64,000 nt of DNA from Paracoccaceae bacterium (GCA_030697175.1 JAUYQR010000015.1:248001-312000), one strand, 5' to 3'. Shown: positions 35,723 through 44,407, counted from the stretch's first letter. Made by a program: numbers and translations. The notes: generated by a model from the letters alone, not told the origin.

Positions 35723-36418
35723 TCAGCCCAGCTTGAGCCAGCCCGGCAGCTCGCCGATATCGGGCAAGACCACGTCGGCATGCGGCGCAAGGTCGGCGTG
35801 GCTGGCCAAACCGGTCAGAACCGCGATGCAGACCATGCCTGCCGCGCGACCCGCTTCCAGATCGTGGCGGCTGTCGCCGATCATCGCCACTTCCGCGGGG
35901 GCGAGTCCGGTCGCCTGCGCGAAGGCTAGGCACATGCCGGGGCCGGGTTTCGCGCCATAGCCCGAATCCGCGCCAGCGATGAAATCGAAATAGTCGGTCA
36001 GCCCATGCGCGGCCAGATGCGCGTGGGCCGGCACCTCGGAGTCGTTGGTGGCGACGCCCAGCTTCAGCCCGGCCCCGCGCAACTGCCGAAGCAGCGGATG
36101 CAGCGGCACCGCCTCTGCCATCGTGGCCTTGGCGGCGGCCTCGTCGATCATCCCGGTCAGCGTGTCGTGGTTGAAATTCGGCAATGTCGGCAACAGCGCC
36201 CCGGCAATCTCGGACGCGGTGCCCGCGATCACCGGGCTGTCGGGCGCGAAATGGCTGGTCATCAGATCAAAGCCGATGGCTTGGCCCATGCGGTCGGCAT
36301 GATGACCGTCCTGCGCCATTGCGGCGATAAACCCTTGCGCCCAGCGCCCCCAACTGTTGCGGAAATCGAACAGTGTTCCGTCCTTGTCAAAGACCAGTCC
36401 GGCAATCGGTTGGCTCAT
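35723..36418 (-). CDS. HAD-superfamily hydrolase, phosphoglycolate phosphatase-like
   Basis: 231 residues. Motif I DKDGTLFDF (nucleophile Asp), motif II-like VATNDSE, motif III Lys in GAKPGPGM, and motif IV MIGDSRHDLEAGRAAG, with an alpha-helical cap between residues 20 and 85: the Gph/PGP subfamily. It removes phosphate from phosphoglycolate or a similar small ester. ATG at 36418 overlaps the upstream DUF3572 stop (ATGA). Confidence 0.88.
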   Translation of the reverse strand: MSQPIAGLVFDKDGTLFDFRNSWGRWAQGFIAAMAQDGHHADRMGQAIGFDLMTSHFAPDSPVIAGTASEIAGALLPTLPNFNHDTLTGMIDEAAAKATMAEAVPLHPLLRQLRGAGLKLGVATNDSEVPAHAHLAAHGLTDYFDFIAGADSGYGAKPGPGMCLAFAQATGLAPAEVAMIGDSRHDLEAGRAAGMVCIAVLTGLASHADLAPHADVVLPDIGELPGWLKLG

Positions 36419-36693
36419 GTCCAGTGCTCCTGTTGGCCGCCCGGAAGGGCCGTCCGTGCCGCCATCGGCACCGTATAGGCAAGGCCGGAGGCGTCGCAAA
36501 ACCCGATGACCCACTGATCGTCCATCAACAGGAAATCAAGGATCGCGCCGTGAAACTCCGGCTCCCTCGCGCGGGCGCCAAGATCGCCCACTGCCACCCC
36601 GGTTGCGCCAAGGAACGCCTCCAGCGTCGCCGGGTCGCCCAGTATCCACGTCAGCGCCTGCAACGCCACGGTTTGGGCCGCTTCCTGCTGCAT
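36415..36693 (-). CDS. DUF3572 family protein
   Basis: 92 residues from the ATG at 36693 (GGGAG ten bases upstream), beginning MQQEAAQTVALQAL, the typical DUF3572 opening; then LTWILGDPATLEAFLGATGV and LDFLLMDDQWVIGFCD. Function unknown. Longer in-frame starts exist at 36729 and 36753. Translationally coupled to the HAD phosphatase, an arrangement that suggests a joint role. Confidence 0.82.
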   Translation of the reverse strand: MQQEAAQTVALQALTWILGDPATLEAFLGATGVAVGDLGARAREPEFHGAILDFLLMDDQWVIGFCDASGLAYTVPMAARTALPGGQQEHWT

Positions 36694-36796
36694 TGGCTGC
36701 ACGTCTCCCGCAAGGTTCGACCGTCTCATGCCCTGCCGGATGATTTTCGTCAAATCGGAAAGGATTTCTTAACTAACTTGGCAACACATTGTAGCA

Positions 36797-38218
36797 ATGG
36801 TTAACGCAGCCACCGATGGCACGCCACGCATGAACGGTCGAATCCTCATTGTTGACGATGTAGCGACAAATCGCATCGTGTACCGCGCGTGGCTCGCGGC
36901 GGCGTTCTATGATCCGTTGCTTGCGGCCACCGGAGAAGCCTGCCTGCACATGGCACGCACCGACAAGCCTGACCTGATCTTGCTGGACCTGTCGCTGCCC
37001 GACATGACCGGGGCCGAGGTTCTGAAGCGGCTGCGCACCGCGCCTGAAACCCGCAACATCCCCGTCATCGTCCTGACCGCCGCGCGGGCCGAACTCGCCC
37101 GGGTCGAGGGCTTTGCCGCCGGGGCTGACGATGTGCTGACCAAACCGGTGCATGAACCCATCCTGCTGGCACGGCTGCGCAACCTGTTGCGGTCGCGCGG
37201 TGATGCCGGCATTTCGCAGAACGAACAGCTTCAGCCCGCCGGTCTTGCCGAACCCGCCCTCACGTTCGAACCGCGCGCGACGATTGCGCTGGTTGCCTCG
37301 CGGCCCGATACGCTGCTTCGCTGGCAGCAGGAACTGCAACAGCAGACCCGCGACCATGTGGTGATCGTGTCGCGCACCCAGGCGCTGGCTGATGTCGCAC
37401 TGGCCGAGGATGGCCACTCTGCCCCGGACGTCTTCATCATCAAGGATGATTTCGGCGGCGCGAACGGCAGCCTCCGGCTTTTGTCGGAACTGAAAAGCCA
37501 CGCGCTTACCCGCCACTCTGCGGTCTGCGTCGTCAACCTGCCCGACGATCAGCAAAGCGCCACGATGGCCTTCGACCTTGGCGCCGACGATGCCGTGGAC
37601 CCCGACATCAGCGGCCACGAGCTTGCCCTGCGCGTCCGCAGCCTGCTGCGGCGCAAACGCCACGCCGACCGGCAGCGCGCTTCGGTGCAGGACAACCTGC
37701 GACTGGCGATGATCGACCCGCTGACCGGACTGCACAACCGCCGCTACGCCCTGCCCCGGCTTGAGGCGATTGCCGCGCAAGCCGCAGCCGAGGGCGAGGA
37801 GTTCGCGGTGATGGTTGTCGATCTCGACAACTTCAAGCAGGTGAACGACCGTTTCGGCCATGCCGCTGGCGATCAGGTGCTGGTCGAGGTGGCGAACCGG
37901 CTGACCTCGAACCTGCGGATGACCGATGTGCTGGCCCGGATCGGCGGCGAGGAGTTTCTCATCGCCCTGCCCCGCACCGCCCTGCACGAGGCGCGCCGGG
38001 TGGCCGAACGCCTGTGCCGTGCGATCAAGGAAATGCCGGTGCGGCTTGGCTCTGGCACCGCGTTGACCGTGACGGTTTCCATCGGGGTCGCGGTATCTGC
38101 GCCCACGGCGGGACGTGCGCCGCAGGTCGACAGCGTCATCGAACAGGCCGACCTCGCGCTGCTTGATGCCAAGACCGCTGGCCGCAACCGGGTGACGTTC
38201 CGGTTGACCGCCGCCTAG
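36797..38218 (+). CDS. pleD: PleD-type response regulator diguanylate cyclase
   Basis: 473 residues: receiver domain 1 (about 15-130, ILIVDD and LILLDLSLPDM phosphoacceptor), a degenerate receiver 2 (about 165-285) and a GGDEF domain (about 305-470) with active-site GGEEF and LDNFKQVNDRFGHAAGDQVL. No RxxD inhibitory site is evident directly before GGEEF (LARIGGEEF). It makes cyclic-di-GMP on phosphorylation. The family N-terminus aligns with the ATG at 36830 (MNGRILIVDD); neither start has a clear ribosome site. A divK gene does not precede it here. Confidence 0.92.
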   Translation: MVNAATDGTPRMNGRILIVDDVATNRIVYRAWLAAAFYDPLLAATGEACLHMARTDKPDLILLDLSLPDMTGAEVLKRLRTAPETRNIPVIVLTAARAELARVEGFAAGADDVLTKPVHEPILLARLRNLLRSRGDAGISQNEQLQPAGLAEPALTFEPRATIALVASRPDTLLRWQQELQQQTRDHVVIVSRTQALADVALAEDGHSAPDVFIIKDDFGGANGSLRLLSELKSHALTRHSAVCVVNLPDDQQSATMAFDLGADDAVDPDISGHELALRVRSLLRRKRHADRQRASVQDNLRLAMIDPLTGLHNRRYALPRLEAIAAQAAAEGEEFAVMVVDLDNFKQVNDRFGHAAGDQVLVEVANRLTSNLRMTDVLARIGGEEFLIALPRTALHEARRVAERLCRAIKEMPVRLGSGTALTVTVSIGVAVSAPTAGRAPQVDSVIEQADLALLDAKTAGRNRVTFRLTAA

Positions 38219-38224
38219 GGCCGC

Positions 38225-38695
38225 TCAGCGGCGACCGCGGGTCAGCGCCGCATCCAGACGGTCGGCAAAGGCCAGCCGTTCCTCGGGCGACAGCGCGAAG
38301 ATGCGCCCTTCGATCAGCTCGCGTCCAATCGCCAGCCGGTCCGCGTTGCGTTTCTCGATCGCCCCCAGGGCTGCCTTCAGCGCGGCCGCGTCAAACGGCT
38401 CGGCCCGCAGCGCGGACAAAAGCGCACGAAACTCTTCCTGCGCGGCAGCACGCCCCTCGCGGAACTCGCCCGCGCGCTCCATGAAGGCGGATCGCAGCGC
38501 GCGACGATCCTCGCGCGACAGCGCCTCGTTGAACGGGCCGAACGACAGGTCGCGCGGCATCCCCCGTTCGCGCGGGCCGTCGCGCAGGAACGCCCCGCCC
38601 ATCATCCCAAGGATCGCAAGGTTCAGCGCCAGCGACAGCGCAAGGACCACCTTGACCCAGCCAGCCGTTGCAGCGCGCGTTTCAGGTTCGGTCAT
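38225..38695 (-). CDS. Periplasmic heavy-metal-sensor-like (CpxP/Spy-type) membrane-anchored protein
   Basis: 156 residues. Residues 13-35 are a membrane helix; the rest is a charged helical hairpin with repeated LTxxQ-like positions written here as LSREDRRALRSAFMERAG and LSPEERLAFADRLDAAL. It resembles the Heavy-metal resistance (CnrX/ZraP/CpxP-like) family. Last gene of a four-gene operon led by an EF-hand protein and an ECF sigma factor, 3 bp after the previous stop. Confidence 0.83.
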   Translation of the reverse strand: MTEPETRAATAGWVKVVLALSLALNLAILGMMGGAFLRDGPRERGMPRDLSFGPFNEALSREDRRALRSAFMERAGEFREGRAAAQEEFRALLSALRAEPFDAAALKAALGAIEKRNADRLAIGRELIEGRIFALSPEERLAFADRLDAALTRGRR

Positions 38696-38698
38696 GGT

Positions 38699-39037
38699 TC
38701 AGCCTTCCGTCACAAGAAAATCTGCCGCCGGGAACAGGTCGGCGTCACCGATGGAATAGCTGGAAAGTCCTCCCGCCAGCAGATCGACAGTCGTCGGGTC
38801 GGCATAACCGACCGCCAGCCCGACCAACGCCGCCGTCACGCCGGCCAGTGTCGGCACACCGCCAAACCGGCGGACCATCTGCGACCAGCGGCCAACCGTC
38901 CTTGGCGGTGCCAACGGAGCGGGCTTTGGCTGTTCGCGCAGCGCATCGGCCAGAACCCGGTCGATCAGCGCCTCTGACGGGGCCGGAGCGGCCTTGGCCA
39001 GATCCACAAACAGATCGTCGATATCATCGTGCTGCAT
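38699..39037 (-). CDS. Small single-pass protein following the ECF sigma gene (putative anti-sigma factor)
   Basis: 112 residues. N-terminal 60 residues are acidic and Pro/Ala-rich, one hydrophobic helix lies around 70-90, and a short periplasmic tail follows. Position one base after the sigma-factor stop and the one-helix topology fit a membrane anti-sigma factor, but no zinc or other anti-sigma motif is visible, so the role rests on context. Confidence 0.65.
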   Translation of the reverse strand: MQHDDIDDLFVDLAKAAPAPSEALIDRVLADALREQPKPAPLAPPRTVGRWSQMVRRFGGVPTLAGVTAALVGLAVGYADPTTVDLLAGGLSSYSIGDADLFPAADFLVTEG

Positions 39038-39038
39038 C

Positions 39039-39635
39039 CTAGTGATCCTCATATCCGATCGCATCCTTCTGCCCCGACAGCAGCGATGCCAATGTGTGTT
39101 TGCCCCGTGCGGTCAGGCTTTCCACCGCTTCGACGCCCAGATCCATGATCGCGGCGATGTCGGGGTTCGACAGCCCCTCGATGTGTCGCAGCACGACGGC
39201 CTGGCGTTGCCGTTCGGGCAAAAGGTTCAGTGCGGCGTCCAGCGCGCGGGCGCGGTCGGTTTCGACCAGCCGTTCCACCTCGCTCAGGCCGGGGTCCGGC
39301 ATCTCTGGCGCGTCGTCAAGCGTGGTGCGGCCACGCCGTTGGCGTGACCGCAGCCGGTCGGTGCACAGGTTGGTCGCCACGCGGTAGGCCCAGGTGGTGA
39401 CCTTGGCCTCGCCCTGCCGCCACTCCGGCGCGATGCGCCACAGCCGCAGCATGGTTTCCTGCGCCACGTCCTCCGCCTCGGCCCGATCACCCGACAACAG
39501 CCGGCTGGCATAGGCCATGACCCTCGGTGTGATCCGCCGCGTCAGCGACAGCGCCGCCAGCCGATCCCCATTTGCATAAAGGATCATCAGCGCCTCGTCC
39601 GAGGTATCGTGATGCGCGTCGAAGGCCATTGTCAT
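39039..39635 (-). CDS. ECF-type RNA polymerase sigma factor
   Basis: 198 residues. Region 2 (about 25-95) has AEAEDVAQETMLRLWR and TWAYRVATNLCTDRLRSRQRR; region 4 (about 130-185) has LNLLPERQRQAVVLRHIEGLSNPDIAAIMDLGVEAVESLTARG. Belongs to sigma-70 family group 4. The operon EF-hand protein, sigma, small membrane protein, CpxP-like protein suggests an envelope or metal-responsive regulon. Subgroup not determined. Confidence 0.92.
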   Translation of the reverse strand: MTMAFDAHHDTSDEALMILYANGDRLAALSLTRRITPRVMAYASRLLSGDRAEAEDVAQETMLRLWRIAPEWRQGEAKVTTWAYRVATNLCTDRLRSRQRRGRTTLDDAPEMPDPGLSEVERLVETDRARALDAALNLLPERQRQAVVLRHIEGLSNPDIAAIMDLGVEAVESLTARGKHTLASLLSGQKDAIGYEDH

Positions 39636-39680
39636 CCTGCGTCAGGTCTAGCTGGTCAACCGGCTGGCTGCCAAACGCTT

Positions 39681-40196
39681 TCAGTCGTTCATCCAGCCGC
39701 CCATGCCGTGACCGCCGCCACCGCGGTGTTTCCGGCCCTCGGCAAATCGGTCCATCATGGCCTCTGCCTCGGCTTTCGACACGGCGCCGTCGCCATCCGT
39801 GTCCATCCGCGAAAAACGCCGTTCGCGCACGGTCTGGCTCAACTCCTCGGCCGACAGGCCGCCATCGGCGTTGTCGTCCATTTCCTCGATCATCCGCGTC
39901 GCACGCTCGGTTGCCCGCGCCTGCATCCGCACAAGCTCGCGTGCGGCCAGTTCCTCGGCGCTCAGCACACCATCGGCATTGGTGTCAGCCGCCGTGAATT
40001 CCGCCGCACGATGCGCCTCGATCTCGGCTTCGGTGATCTTGCCGTCCTTGTCGGCGTCGATCGTGTCGAACATCTGCACCATCATCTCGCCCGGCCCCTC
40101 GCCGCCGCGCGGGCCGCGCTCGGCAAAGGCAGCGCTGCCGATGGTCGCCGAAAGCAGCGCGATTGCCGCAGCACCTGTCTTGAACTTGCCCGTCAT
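39681..40196 (-). CDS. Exported EF-hand calcium-binding protein (four hands)
   Basis: 171 residues. Signal peptide 1-25 (ending AAFA). Four canonical 12-residue calcium loops: DADKDGKITEAE, DTNADGVLSAEE, DDNADGGLSAEE and DTDGDGAVSKAE; the third has Gly at a ligand-adjacent position. A Gly/His-rich tail closes the protein. AAGGAG precedes the ATG at 40196. First gene of the sigma-factor operon, 45 bp upstream of the sigma gene. Confidence 0.92.
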   Translation of the reverse strand: MTGKFKTGAAAIALLSATIGSAAFAERGPRGGEGPGEMMVQMFDTIDADKDGKITEAEIEAHRAAEFTAADTNADGVLSAEELAARELVRMQARATERATRMIEEMDDNADGGLSAEELSQTVRERRFSRMDTDGDGAVSKAEAEAMMDRFAEGRKHRGGGGHGMGGWMND

Positions 40197-40447
40197 CTCG
40201 ATCTCCTTGGTTATGGTCGGCGCTGTCTTGCCGACCCTGTGCCAAGTCAAACGACGCACCGCCGGTTTTCCGTCGCTGCCTTGCGACATCGGGACACAGC
40301 CGGCCTTTGTGCCCTGTAGATCGGGCCGCTCCGGCCGTATGTTGACACGTCAGAGCGAGTCGACGATGGCCCAGGACTGTTGTAGGCATCCCGCCGGACA
40401 GATCGGGCCTGATCGGGGTCGCATTTCCGTATCGAAGGACAAGGGTC

Positions 40448-40867
40448 ATGACAGCTGCACTTCTGGCTGCGCGCGTCGAAAGCGCGGACGAACGCCAGGT
40501 CAAACCGGCGCTCTTGCGCGGCTGGCGGCGCAAATGCCCCAACTGCGGCGCCGGCCCGATGATGCGTGGCTACCTCCAGGTGCGCGAAAGCTGCCCCGTG
40601 TGCGGCGAAGAACTGCACCACCACCGCGCCGACGATGGCCCCGCCTACCTGACCATCCTGATCGTCGGGCATCTGCTGGCACCGATCCTGCTCTACAGTT
40701 TCGTGCGTTGGCGTCCCGATCCGATGATCATGGCCTCGGTTTTCTCGATCGGCACGGTGGCGCTGTCGCTGTTCCTTCTGCCCCGCCTGAAAGGCGCGCT
40801 TGTTGCCCTGCAATGGGCCAAGCGGATGCACGGCTTTGGCGCCCGCCAGCGCGAGCCGCAGGCGTGA
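40448..40867 (+). CDS. DUF983 membrane protein
   Basis: 139 residues. Zinc-ribbon-like CPNCG and CPVCGEE pairs (about 30-53) followed by HHHRADDGPAYLTILIVGH and two membrane helices: the DUF983 family, unknown function, common in alphaproteobacteria. Its TGA overlaps the GTG of the NUDIX gene (GTGA). Confidence 0.9.
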   Translation: MTAALLAARVESADERQVKPALLRGWRRKCPNCGAGPMMRGYLQVRESCPVCGEELHHHRADDGPAYLTILIVGHLLAPILLYSFVRWRPDPMIMASVFSIGTVALSLFLLPRLKGALVALQWAKRMHGFGARQREPQA

Positions 40868-41514
40868 CCGACCAGATCCGCGCCGCAGCGACCATCATCC
40901 TGACGCGCCAGACGCAGGATGGTCCGGCGGTGCTGATGGGCCAGCGCGGCGCGGGTGCTGCGTTCATGCCAACGAAATACGTCTTTCCCGGCGGCGCGGT
41001 CGATCCCGAAGATCACGCCGCACCGGCCACCGGGATGCTTGCCCGCCAGTGCGCCGAACGGCTGGCAATGCTGTGCAACCCCGATGCGCCAAGGCCCGAA
41101 GCCCTGGTCCGCGCCGCCCTGCGCGAGATGGAGGAGGAGACCGGCCTCCGCCTTGCCCCCACTCCCGGCGCCCCCACTCCCGGCGCCCCCACTCCTGCCG
41201 CCCCCACTCCCGCCGCCCTGCGCTTCGTGTTTCGCGCGATCACCCCGCCGGGCCGCCCGCGCCGCTTTGACGCCCGCTTCTTCCTGATGGATGCCACCGC
41301 CCTTGGCCCCGGGGCCGACGATTTCGCGCGCGCCTCGGGCGAACTTTCGCATCTTCACTGGATCGGCCTTGGCCCGGCGCGGCGGCTTGACCTGCCGTTC
41401 ATCACCGAGGTCGTGCTGGCCGAGGTTGACGCCCTACTCGGCGGGCACGAACAGCCCGGCGTTCCGTTCTTCGACAATTCCACCGATGTTCCGGCGTTCC
41501 GCCGCATCGGCTGA
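40864..41514 (+). CDS. NUDIX hydrolase with Pro-Thr repeat insert
   Basis: 216 residues. NUDIX box is the ALREMEEETGLRL stretch preceded by KYVFPGGAVDPED. Starts with GTG overlapping the DUF983 stop. Residues about 98-117 are a tandem APTPG/APTPA repeat of four units encoded by near-identical 15-bp DNA repeats, inserted right after the NUDIX box. Distantly like the large-insert NUDT19/CoA-type hydrolases. Substrate unknown. Confidence 0.87.
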   Translation: MTDQIRAAATIILTRQTQDGPAVLMGQRGAGAAFMPTKYVFPGGAVDPEDHAAPATGMLARQCAERLAMLCNPDAPRPEALVRAALREMEEETGLRLAPTPGAPTPGAPTPAAPTPAALRFVFRAITPPGRPRRFDARFFLMDATALGPGADDFARASGELSHLHWIGLGPARRLDLPFITEVVLAEVDALLGGHEQPGVPFFDNSTDVPAFRRIG

Positions 41515-42510
41515 CGCGGCCTCACTGTCGGTCCTGCGCACCGGCCAGATCGGGTGTGGCACCGGGTCCTTGGCGCGGAACAGGAACAGCCGGAATATCT
41601 CGGCATAATTGCGAAACACGTAGCCATCGTTGCGCCGCAGGTAATGTTCGCGGTTCGCCCGATATAGCGCCGGCAGCCGATACCATGCCGCACTTGGCTG
41701 CGAATGGTGCACGGCGTGGAAATTGTTGTTCAAGAACAGCAAGGACAGCGGCCCCCGGCTTTCAACCACAACCGAGCGCCCCCGCGCCGCCTCATGTGCG
41801 CGATGTTCCAGAAAGGTGCGGATCTTCAACAGGCTCCAGCCCAGATAGGCCGCCAGAAGGTAGGCCCAGACCGGCATCGACCCCACCGCCCACAGCCAGC
41901 CCAGAACCAGCGCCACACCCGGCACATGCAGCAGCCAGCCGAACGCCACCCGCCGGTTGCCCGCTCGGATCGCCCGCGCGTCGTCGCGCAGCAGCGCCCA
42001 GATCGACAGTGCCGGGCCAAACGCCATGCGACCGGCCAGAGTGTTGTTGACCCGGTAGATCAGCTTTGACAACGCCGACCGCCGCGCCCATTCCGCCGGG
42101 TCGTGAAAGTTCGACTCAGGGTCGTCGTAGGGGTCGGTCAGGTTGGGGTCGAAATGGTGCTGGATGTGCAGATCCTTGAACCGCAGGTAGGGCACGAACA
42201 CCGTCAGGCCGGGAAACACCGTCGCCTCCGACAGCCGCTGCGACCGGAACGGATGGCCGTGCAACACCTCGTGCTGCAGCGATGAAAACTGCGCGATGGC
42301 GAGCGTTGCCGCAATCAGGCCCAGCGCCGGCATCACCCCCCACAGCACCGTTGTCGCCAACATCCACAAAAGATACGTTGCGACCAGAAGCAACAGGGTT
42401 GGCCATTCGACGGGCGGGTGTGCAGACTTCAAGATATCCTCGGGTGTTACCAAGCGAGCCTTAGCATCCGGCCCGCTTGGTGAGAATCCCAAAGATTGGC
42501 AACAAAACAT
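41434..42510 (-). CDS. Fatty-acid desaturase family membrane protein
   Basis: 358 residues. Three His boxes of membrane di-iron desaturases/hydroxylases: HEVLHGH, HIQHHFD, and NNNFHAVHHSQP, within four to five membrane helices. It would introduce double bonds or hydroxyls into fatty acyl chains or carotenoid-like lipids. It overlaps the convergent NUDIX gene's 3' end by 81 bp. The ATG at 42510 leaves only 25 bp to the divergent XRE gene, so a TTG about 20-28 codons further in is a plausible real start. Confidence 0.85.
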   Translation of the reverse strand: MFCCQSLGFSPSGPDAKARLVTPEDILKSAHPPVEWPTLLLLVATYLLWMLATTVLWGVMPALGLIAATLAIAQFSSLQHEVLHGHPFRSQRLSEATVFPGLTVFVPYLRFKDLHIQHHFDPNLTDPYDDPESNFHDPAEWARRSALSKLIYRVNNTLAGRMAFGPALSIWALLRDDARAIRAGNRRVAFGWLLHVPGVALVLGWLWAVGSMPVWAYLLAAYLGWSLLKIRTFLEHRAHEAARGRSVVVESRGPLSLLFLNNNFHAVHHSQPSAAWYRLPALYRANREHYLRRNDGYVFRNYAEIFRLFLFRAKDPVPHPIWPVRRTDSEAASADAAERRNIGGIVEERNAGLFVPAE

Positions 42511-42529
42511 CTCAGTTGTTGTGTATAAT
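42500..42529 (+). promoter_or_regulatory. Probable promoter/operator of the XRE gene
   Basis: TATAAT at 42524-42529 ends six bases before the XRE ATG (42536). Inverted repeat CAACAA (42500-42505) and TTGTTG (42516-42521) lies immediately upstream, over the -35 region. No good -35 box at 17 bp. If used, the transcript would be leaderless, and the repeat is a natural autoregulatory operator. Confidence 0.45.
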
Positions 42530-42535
42530 CACCAA

Positions 42536-43435
42536 ATGTCTGAAAGAATCGACAAACGCGATCGCTCCACGATCTTCCGCGTCCGGTTGGCCGAGGCGAT
42601 GGCGGCGCGTGGCGTCACGCAATCCGCCCTTGCCCGCCAAACCGGGGTGGACAGGTCCACGATTTCGGCCCTGCTGTCCTATGACGTGCGCCTGCCGAAC
42701 GCCCAGTTGGCCGCCGATTGCGCCAGCGCGCTTGGCGTCAGTGCCGACTGGCTGCTTGGCCTGTCAACCCGGCCCGAACCGATCGCCGACCTTCTGGCCA
42801 CCTCGATGACGATTACCGAAGCGCCGCGCGCCCTGATCGACGAGACGATCTTCGCCTGGCACCGCGAGGCGGCGGGCTACAAGGTCCGCCATGTTCCGGC
42901 CACCCTGCCCGACATGCTGAAAACCCGCGCGATGGTGGAATGGGAATATTCGCCGCAGCTTGGCCGCACCGCCGAACAGGCCTTTGGCGCGTTCGAGGAC
43001 CGTCTGGCCTGGATGCGCGGTGCTAGGTCCGATTACGAGATTGCGCTGCCAATCCATGAACTACAGGCCTTCGCCACCGCGACCGGCTACTACGATGGCC
43101 TGCCCGCCGATGTCCGCACCGAACAGTTGCAGCGCCTGATCACGCTTTGCGACCAGCTCTACCCTTCGCTCCGCATCTGTCTTTTCGATGCGCGGCGGGT
43201 GTTTTCCGCCCCGGTCACGGTGTTTGGCCCTTTGCTTGCGGTGATCTACCTCGGTCGCCATTACCTTGCGTTCCGCGACAGCGCGCGGGTCGAGACGATC
43301 ACCCAGCATTTCGATGGACTGGTCCGCGAAGCCGAGGTCGGCGCGCGCCAGATGGTCGGTCACCTGACCACGCTGTTGCAACAGGTGCGCCAAGGGGTCA
43401 GATCGGCCCCATTGCGTCCGCCCGGTAGCCATTGA
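42536..43435 (+). CDS. XRE-family (Cro/CI HTH) transcriptional regulator
   Basis: 299 residues. The N-terminal HTH (about 17-70) reads RLAEAMAARGVTQSALARQTGVDRSTISALLS in outline; the C-terminal 220 residues are a ligand-binding-like region of unknown type. Divergent from the desaturase gene with a very short gap, so it is a candidate regulator of lipid desaturation. No Shine-Dalgarno sequence precedes the ATG, consistent with a leaderless message. Confidence 0.88.
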   Translation: MSERIDKRDRSTIFRVRLAEAMAARGVTQSALARQTGVDRSTISALLSYDVRLPNAQLAADCASALGVSADWLLGLSTRPEPIADLLATSMTITEAPRALIDETIFAWHREAAGYKVRHVPATLPDMLKTRAMVEWEYSPQLGRTAEQAFGAFEDRLAWMRGARSDYEIALPIHELQAFATATGYYDGLPADVRTEQLQRLITLCDQLYPSLRICLFDARRVFSAPVTVFGPLLAVIYLGRHYLAFRDSARVETITQHFDGLVREAEVGARQMVGHLTTLLQQVRQGVRSAPLRPPGSH

Positions 43436-43904
43436 ACTCAAAGATTTCGCGCGCGGCAGCCAGCCGGTCAGACGGCACTTGCCCGCGGTCCAGCACAAAG
43501 CCGAACCCGCCCGACGGCGTGCCAACCGCAAGGGTGCGGTAGCCGCTGTCAACCCACAGCACCCACCAGTTTTCCATTCCCGGCACCGTCAGCCTGCCCT
43601 GTCCCAGCGCACCGATACGGCCGGCAACCGGCACCATCCGCCCGCGCAGGCAAAGCTGGCCGCTGACCGCAAGGTCGGCTCCGCTGCCGCTGAACTCCAG
43701 CGCGCCGGGGCCACAGGTCGCCTTGGTCGTGGCGTCAAATGCCGCTGCCTGCACCCAGCGGCCTTCCAGCCGGCCCGGGTCGAAGGCTGCCACCGAATAG
43801 ATCGGCGCCGCTGCGTCGCGAAACGCCATTCCGCCTTTGCCACTTTGCTGGACGCACCCGCCCAGCGCCAGCGCCAGCGCCACCGCCCCAATCACTCGAT
43901 GCAC
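43398..43904 (-). CDS. Lipocalin-family lipoprotein
   Basis: 168 residues. Short lipoprotein signal ending LALGGC (lipobox). The lipocalin signature is LEGRWVQAAAF near residue 47 with WWVLWVDSGYRTLAVGTP and a late FVLDRGQVPSD strand, as in Blc-like outer-membrane lipocalins. GTG start at 43904 (a second GTG at 43895 overlaps the upstream stop). It is coupled to the preceding lipoprotein gene and overlaps the convergent XRE gene's end by 38 bp. Confidence 0.8.
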   Translation of the reverse strand: MHRVIGAVALALALGGCVQQSGKGGMAFRDAAAPIYSVAAFDPGRLEGRWVQAAAFDATTKATCGPGALEFSGSGADLAVSGQLCLRGRMVPVAGRIGALGQGRLTVPGMENWWVLWVDSGYRTLAVGTPSGGFGFVLDRGQVPSDRLAAAREIFEFNGYRADAMGPI

Positions 43905-44407
43905 AAGGTCACCCGCGCGCCGTTGTCCTGCAAGATCTCGTTGCAGCCCAGCAGCGGGTCGAACGGCGCGCAGGTGCCGGACCGTGCAAGACAGCGGCTT
44001 TCGCATTGCGATTCCCGCGTGCAGCTTTTGCCTGAATCCCTCGTGGCCTTCACGCAGGTGCGCGTGATCGAACTGCCAAGCTGCGTCCAGTTTCCGCCCC
44101 TTCTTTCGCACGCCAGTTGCGCATCAGACTTCGGCACTTCCGGCTCGGCCACCGGCTCGGCCACCGGCTCGGCCTCGCTGGCAACCGGGTCCGGCGCGAC
44201 CGTATCCACCGCATCCGCAGGCTCCGCCGCAACCGGATCACTCGCCCCGTCTGCCGGGGTGGCCTTATCGTCCAGCGCGGTCACTTCGATCTCGCCGCCG
44301 GTGATCGCATTGGCTGTCGGTTCGTCAGTCGCCGTCGTCCCTGTCTGGCACGCGGCCAGTGCCAGACAGGCAGCCATCAGCACGGCAGAAAAGGTGAAAC
44401 GCGACAT
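43892..44407 (-). CDS. Cysteine-rich lipoprotein of unknown function
   Basis: 171 residues. Signal peptide ends LALAAC, a clear lipobox. An acidic Ala/Pro/Glu linker with the repeat AEPVAEPVAEPE follows, then a compact C-terminal domain (about 95-171) with eight cysteines (CERRGGNW, TCVKATRDSGKSCTRESQCESRCL, then LGCNEI), probably disulfide-bonded. GGAGG precedes the ATG at 44407. Cotranscribed with the lipocalin. Confidence 0.78.
   Translation of the reverse strand: MSRFTFSAVLMAACLALAACQTGTTATDEPTANAITGGEIEVTALDDKATPADGASDPVAAEPADAVDTVAPDPVASEAEPVAEPVAEPEVPKSDAQLACERRGGNWTQLGSSITRTCVKATRDSGKSCTRESQCESRCLARSGTCAPFDPLLGCNEILQDNGARVTLCIE

Noticed and set aside
42496-42501. TTGGCA as the -35 of the XRE promoter
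   Set aside because: The spacer to TATAAT would be 22 bp, too long for sigma-70.
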